Shown piece after piece: positions 16,835-26,030 of a stretch of 64,000 bases of DNA. Numbering within the stretch: position 1 is the first letter of the stretch; the number at the start of each line of letters is the position of its first letter. The translations under genes and the position numbers were made by a program. Under the pieces are notes generated by a model that saw only the letters and a list, made by a program, of their open reading frames with translations, did no database searches and was not told the origin of the DNA. The DNA comes from Megamonas funiformis. Its GTDB lineage: Bacteria; Bacillota; Negativicutes; Selenomonadales; Selenomonadaceae. The stretch is taken from positions 372,001 to 436,000 of the forward strand of contig NZ_CP048627.1 of assembly GCF_010669225.1 (NCBI RefSeq), in the 5' to 3' direction.

Positions 16835-18112
16835 ATGAATGATATAGCAAAAAAACGAAAAATAATAATGATTTTATTATTTGCTTGTGGTGTAATCAAT
16901 TATTTAGACCGTTCAGCACTTTCAATATCAGCAGGACATATTGCTGGAGAATTTGCGTTATCTAGTTCAGAAATGGGTATAATTTTTTCAGCTTTTTCCG
17001 TAGGTTATGCGTTATTTAATTTGGTTGGTGGTATGGCAGCTGATAAATTTGGACCAAAAGATACTTTATTAGTAGCTGTAATAGTTTGGTCATTGTTTAG
17101 TGGTGCACTCATTTTTGCTGTAGGGTTTTTAAGCATTTTAATTATTAGAATAATTTTTGGTATGGCAGAAGGTCCATTATCAACAACAATGAATAAAACT
17201 ATTGATTTATGGTATCCTGACAATAAAAAAACATCTGTAATGGGAATTTGTTCTAGTGGTACTCCACTAGGAGCTGCTATTTCTGGACCAATTGTTGGTT
17301 ATATTACTTTAAATGTGGGTTGGAGAGAATCTTTTATTGTAATAACTTTAATTGGTTTAGTTTGGGCTTTAATCTGGTATAAAATGGTTGATAAAAAACC
17401 TGCTAAAGTATCAGAAGAATTTAATCAAAAAGCAGAAGAAAAAATTTCTACCACTAAAATCAGAGTAACTTTAAGAAAAGGTTTTTATTTAAAAAGACCT
17501 ACTATCATTTTTACTGCTTTAGCTTTTTTCGCCTATAATTATATTTTATTTTTCTTTTTAACATGGTTTCCATCTTATTTACAAAAAGGTTTAGGTATAG
17601 GTCTGGAAGAAGTGAGTTTAATTAGTGTAATTCCATGGACTTTTGGTTTTGTAGCTATTGCAATTGGAGGAATTATATCTGATAAAATTACTGATTCTAG
17701 AGAGTGGAAAGATCCATTAACTCCAAAACGATTGGTCTTAGGTATTTGTTTACTTATATCTGGAGGTGCTGTTATTGTAGCAGCAAATACAACTAATTTT
17801 ATTTTGATTATAGCAATGATTACTGTATCAGTATTTGCTTTATATTTTACTGGTGGTATTTATTGGGGTGTAGTAAATGATATTGTAGATAGTAGTAATG
17901 TGGGGTCTATTGGTGGAGCAATGCATGCTGTAGGTAATTGCGCCGGTATTTTAGGTCCTGCTATTACAGGTTTTATTGTTCAGGCAACTGATTCATTTAT
18001 ACCTGCATTTATTTTAGCCGGAACGATTGGAGTTCTAGGTGCTTTAGGTGCGTTAATTAATGTTAAAAAATTGAATATTAGTGAATCAGAAATTGCATTG
18101 AATAAAAAATAA
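16835..18112 (+). CDS. MFS transporter, ACS family (sugar acid), second copy
   Basis: 425 residues and about twelve membrane spans. The first helix carries NYLDRSALS and loop 2-3 reads GGMAADKFGPKD. It is related to but clearly distinct from the transporter at 11532. Placed inside the uxuA operon, so it probably imports the acid feeding this branch (an L-gulonate-, fructuronate- or glucuronate-type substrate), while the other transporter serves the kdgK unit. Start ATG 16835 has AGGTG close upstream. Confidence 0.9.
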   Translation: MNDIAKKRKIIMILLFACGVINYLDRSALSISAGHIAGEFALSSSEMGIIFSAFSVGYALFNLVGGMAADKFGPKDTLLVAVIVWSLFSGALIFAVGFLSILIIRIIFGMAEGPLSTTMNKTIDLWYPDNKKTSVMGICSSGTPLGAAISGPIVGYITLNVGWRESFIVITLIGLVWALIWYKMVDKKPAKVSEEFNQKAEEKISTTKIRVTLRKGFYLKRPTIIFTALAFFAYNYILFFFLTWFPSYLQKGLGIGLEEVSLISVIPWTFGFVAIAIGGIISDKITDSREWKDPLTPKRLVLGICLLISGGAVIVAANTTNFILIIAMITVSVFALYFTGGIYWGVVNDIVDSSNVGSIGGAMHAVGNCAGILGPAITGFIVQATDSFIPAFILAGTIGVLGALGALINVKKLNISESEIALNKK

Positions 18113-18119
18113 TGTAATC

Positions 18120-18152
18120 AAAAAATGAATGTCGTTAAGGCATTCATTTTTT
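18120..18152 (+). terminator. Hairpin with T-tract between MFS gene and uxuB
   Basis: AAAAAATGAATG (18120-18131) pairs with CATTCATTTTTT (18141-18152) around a nine-base loop. It may terminate part of the transcripts so that uxuB is made at a lower level; no separate uxuB promoter is evident in the 65-base gap. Confidence 0.65.
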
Positions 18153-18177
18153 CTAATTAAAAGAAAGGATTTTTCAA

Positions 18178-19785
18178 ATGTATTTTAATGAAGAATGTTT
18201 AACGTCACAAGAATTAGTAAATAAAACAAATATAAAATTACCTTTATTTAATAGAAGACAAGTTAAAGAAAATACTAAAAAAAATCCTAAATGGATTCAT
18301 TTTGGACCAGGAAATATTTTTCGTGCTTTTATAGCTAATTTACAACAATCCTTATTAGATAGGGGAGAAGATGATTGTGGTATTATCGCAGTAGCACCAA
18401 ATAATAGTGAAATAATAGATAAAATATATCGACCACATGATAATTTAAGCTTATTAGTGACTATGAATGCTGATGGAAGTAATGAAAAAAAGATTATTGC
18501 TAGTATTACTGAAAGTTTAACTTGCGATATGCAAAATAAAGTGGATTGGGAAAGGATAGAGAGTATTTGTATAGCAGGAAGTTTACAAATAATGAGTTTT
18601 ACAATTACTGAAAAAGGTTATAAGTTAAAAAAAGATAATGGGGAATATCTAGAGTCTGTAAAACAAGATTTACAAATGGGACCAAGCCAAGTAAAAAGTT
18701 TTATGGGGAAGATTACTTCATTATTGTATAAGCGCTATTTAAATGGAGCAAAACCAGTATCTTTAGTTAGTATGGATAACTGTTCACATAATGGGATAGT
18801 ATTGCATGATGCAATATTAGATATTGCTAAAATTTGGATAGATAGAAATTTAGTAAAAAGAGAATTTCAACAATATCTTGAAAAAAATATAACATATCCA
18901 TGTACAATGATTGATAAAATCACACCATATCCTTCAGAAAAAATACAAGAAGAATTGAAACAAGATGGTTTTAATGATATGGATTTTGTTGTTAGTAGCA
19001 GAGGAAGCAAATATGCACCATTTGTAAATGCAGAGAAAACAGAATATCTTGTTGTTGAAGATTCTTTTATTAATGGTCGTCCAGCATTAGAAAAAACAGG
19101 TGTGATTTTTACTGATCGAGCTACAGTAGATAAAGTGGAAAAAATGAAAGTATGTACTTGCTTAAATCCCTTACATACAGCATTGGCTATTTTTGGCTGT
19201 TTATTAGGTTATACCTCTATTTCTAGTGAGATGAATAGTCCATTATTAAGAAAATTAGTAGAAAAAATTGGTTATGATGAAGGTATGAAAGTAGTAATAG
19301 ATCCAGGTGTAATTTTACCAAAAGAATTTATTGAAAAGTGTATAAATGAACGTTTTCCTAATTCAGCAATTCCAGATACACCACAACGTATAGCTTGTGA
19401 TACATCACAAAAAGTAGCTATTCGTTTTGGCGAAACAATTAAAGCATATATGAAATCTAATACTTTAAAATCAGAAGATTTAGTATATATACCATTGACA
19501 ATAGCTGCTTGGTGTAGATATTTATTAGGAATAGATGATAAAGGAAATGAATTTTCTATAAGCCCTGATCCATTATTAGAAGTACTACAAAGTAAATTAG
19601 GAAATATAAATTTGGGAGATAAAATAAATGTCCATAATATATTAGAAGATATATTAAGTGATAGTAAAATTTTTGGTGTAAATTTATATGATGCTGGTAT
19701 TGGAGAAAAAATAGAAGGATATTTTCTTGAAATGATTTCTAAAAAAAATGGAGTAGAAATTACTTTAAATAAATATTTAAAATAG
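18178..19785 (+). CDS. uxuB: Fructuronate reductase UxuB (mannitol dehydrogenase family)
   Basis: 535 residues. It reduces D-fructuronate to D-mannonate, the substrate of UxuA. The nucleotide-binding start is HFGPGNIFRAF (41-51). The catalytic Lys-Asn-His cluster is seen in KVCTCLNPLH, with one more residue between K and N than in UxaB, as in the longer Firmicutes UxuB type. Last gene of the uxu operon, followed by a terminator. Mannitol dehydrogenase activity is the alternative, but the neighbours argue for mannonate. Confidence 0.92.
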   Translation: MYFNEECLTSQELVNKTNIKLPLFNRRQVKENTKKNPKWIHFGPGNIFRAFIANLQQSLLDRGEDDCGIIAVAPNNSEIIDKIYRPHDNLSLLVTMNADGSNEKKIIASITESLTCDMQNKVDWERIESICIAGSLQIMSFTITEKGYKLKKDNGEYLESVKQDLQMGPSQVKSFMGKITSLLYKRYLNGAKPVSLVSMDNCSHNGIVLHDAILDIAKIWIDRNLVKREFQQYLEKNITYPCTMIDKITPYPSEKIQEELKQDGFNDMDFVVSSRGSKYAPFVNAEKTEYLVVEDSFINGRPALEKTGVIFTDRATVDKVEKMKVCTCLNPLHTALAIFGCLLGYTSISSEMNSPLLRKLVEKIGYDEGMKVVIDPGVILPKEFIEKCINERFPNSAIPDTPQRIACDTSQKVAIRFGETIKAYMKSNTLKSEDLVYIPLTIAAWCRYLLGIDDKGNEFSISPDPLLEVLQSKLGNINLGDKINVHNILEDILSDSKIFGVNLYDAGIGEKIEGYFLEMISKKNGVEITLNKYLK

Positions 19786-19798
19786 AAATATTTATTGA

Positions 19799-19848
19799 TA
19801 AACTAGTTTAGTATAAAATTTTTATATTAAACTAGTTTATTTTTTTTG
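19799..19848 (+). terminator. Terminator of the uxuA-uxuB operon
   Basis: TAAACTAGTTTA at 19799-19810 and 19828-19839, itself palindromic, forms an extended stem with the flanking A/T bases. A run of eight T follows. Confidence 0.8.
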
Positions 19849-19909
19849 ATATTAATAAATTATCTATATAATATAAATAATTTCAAAAAATAAACTTTTA
19901 GTAATAACG

Positions 19910-19937
19910 TTGACTACTTTAACTAGTATGGTATAAT
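19910..19937 (+). promoter_or_regulatory. Near-consensus promoter of the small membrane protein gene
   Basis: TTGACT (19910-19915), a 16-base spacer and a perfect TATAAT (19932-19937), 33 bases before the ATG at 19971. Confidence 0.8.
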
Positions 19938-19970
19938 TACACTTTGTAAATAAGTATAGAGGTGAAATAG

Positions 19971-20180
19971 ATGAATTTAATATTAATATTTTGTAGTTTT
20001 ATCTCAGTTTTTTCGGGTATAATTTTTTTTGCAATTACAGGAGATTTGCTAATGATATTTATACCAGGTATAGTTAATTTCTTAGGATTAAGTATAGTGG
20101 GTATAATTTATAAATTATTAGTAAAAAATGAAAAAAAGGAAAAATATTCTTCATATTATAGCATACATACGCCATTATGA
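19971..20180 (+). CDS. Small two-span membrane protein, unknown
   Basis: 69 residues. Two hydrophobic stretches (about 3-22 and 26-49) are followed by a lysine/glutamate-rich cytoplasmic-type tail (KNEKKEKYSS). The gene has a GAGGTG ribosome binding site, a near-consensus promoter and a terminator, so it is a real independent unit despite its size. I do not recognise a family. It is monocistronic between the uxu and arg operons and neither neighbour suggests a role. Confidence 0.75.
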   Translation: MNLILIFCSFISVFSGIIFFAITGDLLMIFIPGIVNFLGLSIVGIIYKLLVKNEKKEKYSSYYSIHTPL

Positions 20181-20192
20181 TATTATAAATAA

Positions 20193-20226
20193 AAAGCACG
20201 CAAATCTATAGAATTTGCGTGCTTTC
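20193..20226. terminator. Bidirectional terminator (small ORF / argH)
   Basis: AAAGCACGCAAAT (20193-20205) pairs with ATTTGCGTGCTTT (20213-20225). It lies between the converging small membrane protein gene and argH. Confidence 0.88.
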
Positions 20227-20240
20227 TATATTTAAAGATA

Positions 20241-21665
20241 TTAAAGTTTAATTTGTTTATCTTTGTAGATATCTAATTGAGCTTGTTCTTGAGCTAAGAT
20301 TTTATCAGCAAGAGCAAGTTGCATATCTACTTGGCTATAAGATGTTCCACCATAGGAATTGCGGTTTTTAACGCAAGTTTCTGGTGCAATAGCTTCATAG
20401 ATATCTTCTTCAAATAAATCAGACATCTGTTTGAATTCGTCCATAGTTAAATCTTCAAGCCATTTGTTATTTTCAATGCAGTAATGAACAGCATGACCAG
20501 ATACACTATGAGCTTTTCTAAATGGCATACCTTTTTTTACAAGATAATCAGCAAGGTCAGTAGCATTAGAGAAGTCTTCACGAACAGCTTTAAGCATTAC
20601 ATCTTTTCTAACTTTCATGCCACGGATTAATTGAGCATATACAGCAAGGCTGAATTTGATAGTATCAATAGCGTCAAATAAACCTTCTTTATCTTCTTGT
20701 AAATCTTTATTATAAGCAAGAGGTAAGCCTTTTACAGTTGTGAGCATAGCCATTAAATGACCAATTACACGACCTGTTTTACCGCGAACAAGTTCGGATA
20801 CGTCAGGATTTTTTTTCTGTGGCATCATACTAGAACCAGTGCAATGAGCATCATCTAATTCTACGAAAGAGAATTCACGAGAGCACCAGAAGATGATTTC
20901 TTCGCTGATACGGCTTAAGTGAATCATGAGAATAGAAGCTGCGGATAAAAATTCCATGATGTAATCTCTATCACTTACAGCATCTAAGCTGTTTGCATAA
21001 ATAGCATCAAAATTGAGCTGTTTAGCAACGAATTCACGATCAATAGGGAAAGTTGTACCAGCAAGAGCACCAGCACCAAGTGGCATAATATCACAGCGTT
21101 CATAAACACCTTTGAAACGGGAGAAGTCACGGCTGAGCATGGAGAAATATGCCATCATATGATGAGAGAATAAAATAGGCTGTGCACGTTGAAGGTGAGT
21201 ATAACCAGGCATGATTACATCTTTGTATTTTGTAGCTGTTTCAGTTAAAGCAGTCTGTAATTCTTTGATTAAATTAATAACTTCAACTGTTTCACGACGT
21301 ACATACATATGGGTATCAAGTGCTACTTGGTCATTACGGCTTCTAGCAGTGTGAAGACGACCGCCAGCTTCACCGATAGCTTCTGTAAGACGTTTTTCAA
21401 TATTCATGTGAATATCTTCAAGGTCAACAGAAAAATTAAAATCACCTTGTTCAATTTTAGCTAAAATATTTTTTAAGCCGGAGATGATATTATTTTTATC
21501 TTCTTCAGTCAAGATACCAACTTTGCAAAGCATGGTAGCATGAGCTATGCTACCAGCTATATCTTCATGATACATGCGTTTGTCAAAGTTAATAGAAGCC
21601 TGAAATTCATTGATCATTTCATCTGTAGATTTGGCGAATCTACCGCCCCACATTTGTTCAGCCAT
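20241..21665 (-). CDS. argH: Argininosuccinate lyase ArgH
   Basis: 474 residues, fumarase/aspartase superfamily. It splits argininosuccinate to arginine and fumarate, the last step of arginine synthesis. Motifs HTARSRNDQ (105-113) and the superfamily signature GSSMMPQKKNPD (277-288), carrying the catalytic serine loop, are intact. Its ATG overlaps the argG stop by one base (TAATG), indicating translational coupling. Last gene of the arg operon. Confidence 0.98.
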   Translation of the reverse strand: MAEQMWGGRFAKSTDEMINEFQASINFDKRMYHEDIAGSIAHATMLCKVGILTEEDKNNIISGLKNILAKIEQGDFNFSVDLEDIHMNIEKRLTEAIGEAGGRLHTARSRNDQVALDTHMYVRRETVEVINLIKELQTALTETATKYKDVIMPGYTHLQRAQPILFSHHMMAYFSMLSRDFSRFKGVYERCDIMPLGAGALAGTTFPIDREFVAKQLNFDAIYANSLDAVSDRDYIMEFLSAASILMIHLSRISEEIIFWCSREFSFVELDDAHCTGSSMMPQKKNPDVSELVRGKTGRVIGHLMAMLTTVKGLPLAYNKDLQEDKEGLFDAIDTIKFSLAVYAQLIRGMKVRKDVMLKAVREDFSNATDLADYLVKKGMPFRKAHSVSGHAVHYCIENNKWLEDLTMDEFKQMSDLFEEDIYEAIAPETCVKNRNSYGGTSYSQVDMQLALADKILAQEQAQLDIYKDKQIKL

Positions 21666-22879
21666 TATTTTAAACCTGCTTGTTCTTTCATTAATGCACG
21701 AACTTTGAGTGGAAGACCAAAGAGATTGATGAATCCAGTAGCATCTGCTTGGTTGTAAACATCGTCTTCTTCAAATGTTACGAATTCTTGGCTGTAGAGG
21801 GAGTATGGAGATTTTGCACCAGCTGGGCAAATATTACCTTTATAAAGTTTAAGTTTAACAGTACCAGTAACTGTTTCTTGAGTTGCATCAACGAATGCTG
21901 CAAGAGCTTCACGAAGTTGGGAGAACCACATACCATCATAAACGAGTTCAGCATATTTGATAGCAACTGTTTCTTTGTAATGAAGAGTTTGACGGTCAAG
22001 GCAAAGATATTCAAGTTCTTGATGAGCAGCATATAAGATAGCTCCGCCTGGGTTTTCATATACACCACGGGATTTCATACCAACAAGACGGTTTTCTACG
22101 ATATCTGTGATACCTACACCATTTTTAGCACCAATTTCATTTAATTTTTCAAGAAGTGCAACAGGAGCAAGTTTTTCGCCGTTTACAGCAACAGGAATAC
22201 CTTTTTCAAAGTCAATTGTTACATATTCGGCTTCATCAGGAGCATTTTCAGGAGCTTTACTGATTAAGTACATGCTATTTTTTGGAGCGTTCCAAGGATC
22301 TTCAAGGTCAGAACCTTCATGGCTTAAGTGCCAGATATTTCTATCCATGGAATAAGTTTTGTTTTCTATAGCGATTGGAATACCATGTTTTTCAGCATAA
22401 GCAATTTCTTGTTCACGAGAACGAAGTTCCCATTCACGCCATGGAGCGATTAATTTGATGTTTGGAGCAAGAGCTTTTACAGAAAGTTCGAAACGAACCT
22501 GGTCATTACCTTTACCAGTAGCACCATGAGCAATAGCATCAGCGCCTTCTTCTTTAGCGATTTCAACAAGGCGTTTTGCGATGAGTGGACGAGCAAAGGA
22601 AGTACCTAAAAGATATTTACCTTCATAAACAGCGCTAGCTTTTAAAGTTGGGAATACATAGTTTTCTACGAAGTCTTCTGTTAAATGTTCAATATAAACT
22701 TTAGAAGCACCAGATTTTAAAGCTTTGTCATGAACAACATTTAATTCGTCACCCTGTCCGATATCAGCACAAACAGCGATAACTTCGCAACCATTATAGT
22801 TTTCTTTGAGCCATGGAATGATAACGGAAGTATCAAGACCACCAGAGTAAGCAAGGACTACTTTTTTAATATTTTCCAT
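21665..22879 (-). CDS. argG: Argininosuccinate synthase ArgG
   Basis: 404 residues, full length. It joins citrulline and aspartate with ATP. The N-terminal PP-loop is AYSGGLDTS (10-18). It follows argF by 77 bases, a gap that holds no clear terminator, and is coupled to argH. AAGGAG lies ten bases before the ATG. Confidence 0.98.
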   Translation of the reverse strand: MENIKKVVLAYSGGLDTSVIIPWLKENYNGCEVIAVCADIGQGDELNVVHDKALKSGASKVYIEHLTEDFVENYVFPTLKASAVYEGKYLLGTSFARPLIAKRLVEIAKEEGADAIAHGATGKGNDQVRFELSVKALAPNIKLIAPWREWELRSREQEIAYAEKHGIPIAIENKTYSMDRNIWHLSHEGSDLEDPWNAPKNSMYLISKAPENAPDEAEYVTIDFEKGIPVAVNGEKLAPVALLEKLNEIGAKNGVGITDIVENRLVGMKSRGVYENPGGAILYAAHQELEYLCLDRQTLHYKETVAIKYAELVYDGMWFSQLREALAAFVDATQETVTGTVKLKLYKGNICPAGAKSPYSLYSQEFVTFEEDDVYNQADATGFINLFGLPLKVRALMKEQAGLK

Positions 22880-22956
22880 TTAAATTACAACTCCTTAAAT
22901 TACGATTTTTAAATAGTCATATTTATGTATGGCTATTAGATATATTAACAGATTTA

Positions 22957-23886
22957 TCAGCCCATTAAAAGAGCCATAATTGCTTTTTGTGTGTGAAGAC
23001 GATTTTCTGCTTCATCAAAAATAACATTTGCATTCTTTTCAAGAACATCTTCAGCGATTTCTTCACCGCGATGAGCAGGAAGACAATGCATTACAATAGC
23101 GCGTTTATCAGCTACGCTGAGAAGTTCATTATTGATTTGATAATCTTTGAAGATTTTTACACGTTCATCATGTTCAGCTTCTTGTCCCATGCTTGCCCAA
23201 ACATCAGTATATAAAATATCTGCATCTTTAGCAGCTTCAAATGGGTCATTTAAGATTTCAATAGTAGAACCAGATTGTGCAGCATCAAGTTTAGCATTAG
23301 CTACTACTTGAGCATTTGGTTCATAGCCTTTTGGACTAGCACTAGCAAAGTTCATACCAACTTTAGCACAAGCATACATTAAGGAATGAGTCATATTGTT
23401 ACCATCGCCAATATAAGCCATTTTCAAGCCTTTTAAATCTTTGCCTTTATGTTCTTGAGCAGTTAAAAGGTCTGTGAGTGCTTGGCAAGGGTGAAGTAAG
23501 TCTGTGAGTGCGTTGATTACAGGAATGCTAGCATATTGAGCAAATTCTTCAACAATCTCATGACCGAAAGTACGAATCATTACACCATCAAGATAACGAG
23601 AAAGAACACGAGCAGTATCTTTAATTGGTTCGCCACGACCGATTTGAAGGTCACGGTTGGATAAGAATAATGCTTGTCCGCCTAATTGATACATACCAAC
23701 TTCAAAGGAAACACGAGTACGAGTAGAAGATTTTTCAAAAATCATACCGAGAGTTTTACCTTTTAAAATGTGATGTTCAATACCAGCTTTTTGTTTAGCT
23801 TTTAATTCATGAGCTAAATTTAAAATTTCCATAACTTCATCAGAAGTTAAATCATGTATAGATAATAAATCTTTGCCTTTTAGCAT
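22957..23886 (-). CDS. argF: Ornithine carbamoyltransferase ArgF
   Basis: 309 residues. It makes citrulline from ornithine and carbamoyl phosphate. The carbamoyl-phosphate loop STRTR (54-58), HPCQ near 132 and the ornithine-binding HCLPAHRG loop near 265 are intact. The gene sits among biosynthetic arg genes rather than with arcA or arcC, so the anabolic role is favoured. AGGAGG precedes the ATG. Confidence 0.97.
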   Translation of the reverse strand: MLKGKDLLSIHDLTSDEVMEILNLAHELKAKQKAGIEHHILKGKTLGMIFEKSSTRTRVSFEVGMYQLGGQALFLSNRDLQIGRGEPIKDTARVLSRYLDGVMIRTFGHEIVEEFAQYASIPVINALTDLLHPCQALTDLLTAQEHKGKDLKGLKMAYIGDGNNMTHSLMYACAKVGMNFASASPKGYEPNAQVVANAKLDAAQSGSTIEILNDPFEAAKDADILYTDVWASMGQEAEHDERVKIFKDYQINNELLSVADKRAIVMHCLPAHRGEEIAEDVLEKNANVIFDEAENRLHTQKAIMALLMG

Positions 23887-23909
23887 GAATATTTCCTCCT
23901 CGTTAAGTT

Positions 23910-25106
23910 TTAAGCGTATTTTGGTAATACTTTATCTAAAACAGAAATTAATTCGTCAACATGAGCTTTTGTTATATTAAGTGGTGGTACAAAGCGAAGT
24001 ACATTGCCAGCAGTGCAGTTGATGATTGCACCATAATCTAAACATTCGTTGGCAATTTCACGGCCAGGACGAGTAAGTTCCATGCCTAAAATTAAACCAC
24101 GTCCACGAACTTCTTTGATTAAATTTGGATATTTTGCTTTGTATTCTTCAAATTTAGATTGAAGATAAGCACCGATTTCTTTGGCATTTTCCATGAGATT
24201 ACCATCAATTAAAGCGTCTAAAACAACGCAAGCAGCTGCACAAGCAAGAGGATTACCACCGAATGTAGAACCATGGTCTCCAGCGTGGAAGGCACTAGCA
24301 ACTTTGTCTGTAGCCATGAAAGCACCGATTGGTACACCACCAGCTAAGCCTTTAGCGAGTGTTACAATATCTGGTTTTACACCAAATTGTTGACAACCAA
24401 AGAATGTACCAGTACGACCCATACCGCATTGAACTTCATCGAAGATTAAAACGGCATTGTATTTGTCGCATAAAGCACGTACTTTTGGTAAATAATCTGG
24501 ATCAGGAACATGAACGCCACCTTCACCTTGGATAGCTTCAAGCATTACAGCACAAGTTTTATCACTCATTTTTGCTTCAAGTGCTTGAATATCATTGTAT
24601 GGTACATAGTCAAAACCAGCAGGTAATGGACCAAAGCCATGATGATAATGATCTTGACCTGTAGCAGTCAATGTAGCAAGTGTACGTCCATGGAAACTAT
24701 GAAGCGCAGAGATTATTTGAATTTTTTCAGGGTCAATATTAGTTGCGTATTTACGAGCAAGTTTGATAGCACCTTCATTAGCTTCTGCACCGGAATTTCC
24801 GAAGAAGACTTTATCCATGCCACTTAATTTTTTGAGTTTTTCTGCTGCTTCAACTTGAACTTCAGTGTAATAAAGGTTGGAGCAATGTATCATTTTGCTA
24901 GCTTGTTGAGAAACTGCATCAACGAGTGGTTTATAATTATGACCAACTACATTTACGGCAATGCCAGCTAAAAAGTCGATATATTTTTTACCTTTTGTAT
25001 CATAAACATATGGACCATCGCCATGGTCTAAAACTATATTATAACGAGCAAAGACAGGCAAATAATCGCTTTTGTCTTTGGCGAATATTTCTTCATTAGT
25101 TAACAT
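23910..25106 (-). CDS. argD: Acetylornithine aminotransferase ArgD
   Basis: 398 residues, class-III PLP aminotransferase. It converts N-acetylglutamate semialdehyde to N-acetylornithine. The PLP-lysine segment is TLAKGLAGGVPIG, preceded by the FDEVQCGMGRTG cofactor motif; GNSGAEANEGAIKLAR binds the phosphate. In operon between argB and argF. Succinyl-diaminopimelate transamination is a known secondary activity in the family. Confidence 0.96.
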   Translation of the reverse strand: MLTNEEIFAKDKSDYLPVFARYNIVLDHGDGPYVYDTKGKKYIDFLAGIAVNVVGHNYKPLVDAVSQQASKMIHCSNLYYTEVQVEAAEKLKKLSGMDKVFFGNSGAEANEGAIKLARKYATNIDPEKIQIISALHSFHGRTLATLTATGQDHYHHGFGPLPAGFDYVPYNDIQALEAKMSDKTCAVMLEAIQGEGGVHVPDPDYLPKVRALCDKYNAVLIFDEVQCGMGRTGTFFGCQQFGVKPDIVTLAKGLAGGVPIGAFMATDKVASAFHAGDHGSTFGGNPLACAAACVVLDALIDGNLMENAKEIGAYLQSKFEEYKAKYPNLIKEVRGRGLILGMELTRPGREIANECLDYGAIINCTAGNVLRFVPPLNITKAHVDELISVLDKVLPKYA

Positions 25107-25127
25107 ATAAATTCTCCTTTTGTCGAA

Positions 25128-26030
25128 TTAACGAACTACTTCTGTACCGATACCTTGAGAAGTAAATAATTCGAGAATTAAAGAATGAGCTTCGCGACCA
25201 TCAATGATACAAGCTTTGCCAGTACCGCTATCAAGAGCATGAAGACATGCTTCTACTTTTGGTATCATGCCACCGCCGATACTGCCATCATTGATGAGTT
25301 TTTTAGCTTCGCTTTGAGTGAGTGTAGAAATAAAGGAAGATTTATCTTCAAAATCACGATAAATTCCTTTAGTATCAGTTAAGAGTAAAAGTTTTTCAGC
25401 TTGAAGTGCACCAGCAACTTCAGCAGCTACATAATCAGCATTGATATTAAATGATTCATCTGCATGACCTGCACCGATTGGAGCGATTACAGGAACATAA
25501 TCATTATCTAGTAAATCATTGATTAAAGCTGTATTGATTTTTTCTACTTCACCAACATAACCGATATCTACTTGTTCAACAGCGTCTGTACCATTATGTA
25601 CTTCTGCTAATTTTTTATGAGCGATGATTAAATCTGAATCTTTACCACTTAAACCAACAGCACGAATGCCGAGGCGATTTAAACGATTTACGATTTCAGA
25701 ATTGATTTTACCAGCAAGTACCATTTCAGCGATTTGCACAGTTTCTTTATCAGTAACGCGAAGACCGCTTACAAATTCAGTTACTTTGCCGAATTTTTTT
25801 AAGAAAGATGTGATATCAGGACCGCCACCATGAACGATTACAGGGCGAATACCAACATATTTCATAAGTACGATATCTTTCATTACTTGTTCTTTTAAAG
25901 TATCGTTTATCATGGCATTACCACCGTATTTGATAACGATGGTTTTGCCGTAGAATTCTTGAATATATGGAAGGGCTTCTACTAGAATAGAAGCCTTATC
26001 TTCTGCGGAAAAATTATTTAAATTACTCAT
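25128..26030 (-). CDS. argB: Acetylglutamate kinase ArgB
   Basis: 300 residues, amino-acid kinase fold. It phosphorylates N-acetylglutamate and is usually the arginine-inhibited step of the cyclic pathway. Motifs: VIKYGGNAM near 32-40 (catalytic lysine) and VIVHGGGPDI near 63-72. The ATG overlaps the argJ TGA by one base. An N-terminal helix (about 1-20) of the kind linked to arginine-sensitive hexameric enzymes is present. Confidence 0.97.
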   Translation of the reverse strand: MSNLNNFSAEDKASILVEALPYIQEFYGKTIVIKYGGNAMINDTLKEQVMKDIVLMKYVGIRPVIVHGGGPDITSFLKKFGKVTEFVSGLRVTDKETVQIAEMVLAGKINSEIVNRLNRLGIRAVGLSGKDSDLIIAHKKLAEVHNGTDAVEQVDIGYVGEVEKINTALINDLLDNDYVPVIAPIGAGHADESFNINADYVAAEVAGALQAEKLLLLTDTKGIYRDFEDKSSFISTLTQSEAKKLINDGSIGGGMIPKVEACLHALDSGTGKACIIDGREAHSLILELFTSQGIGTEVVR

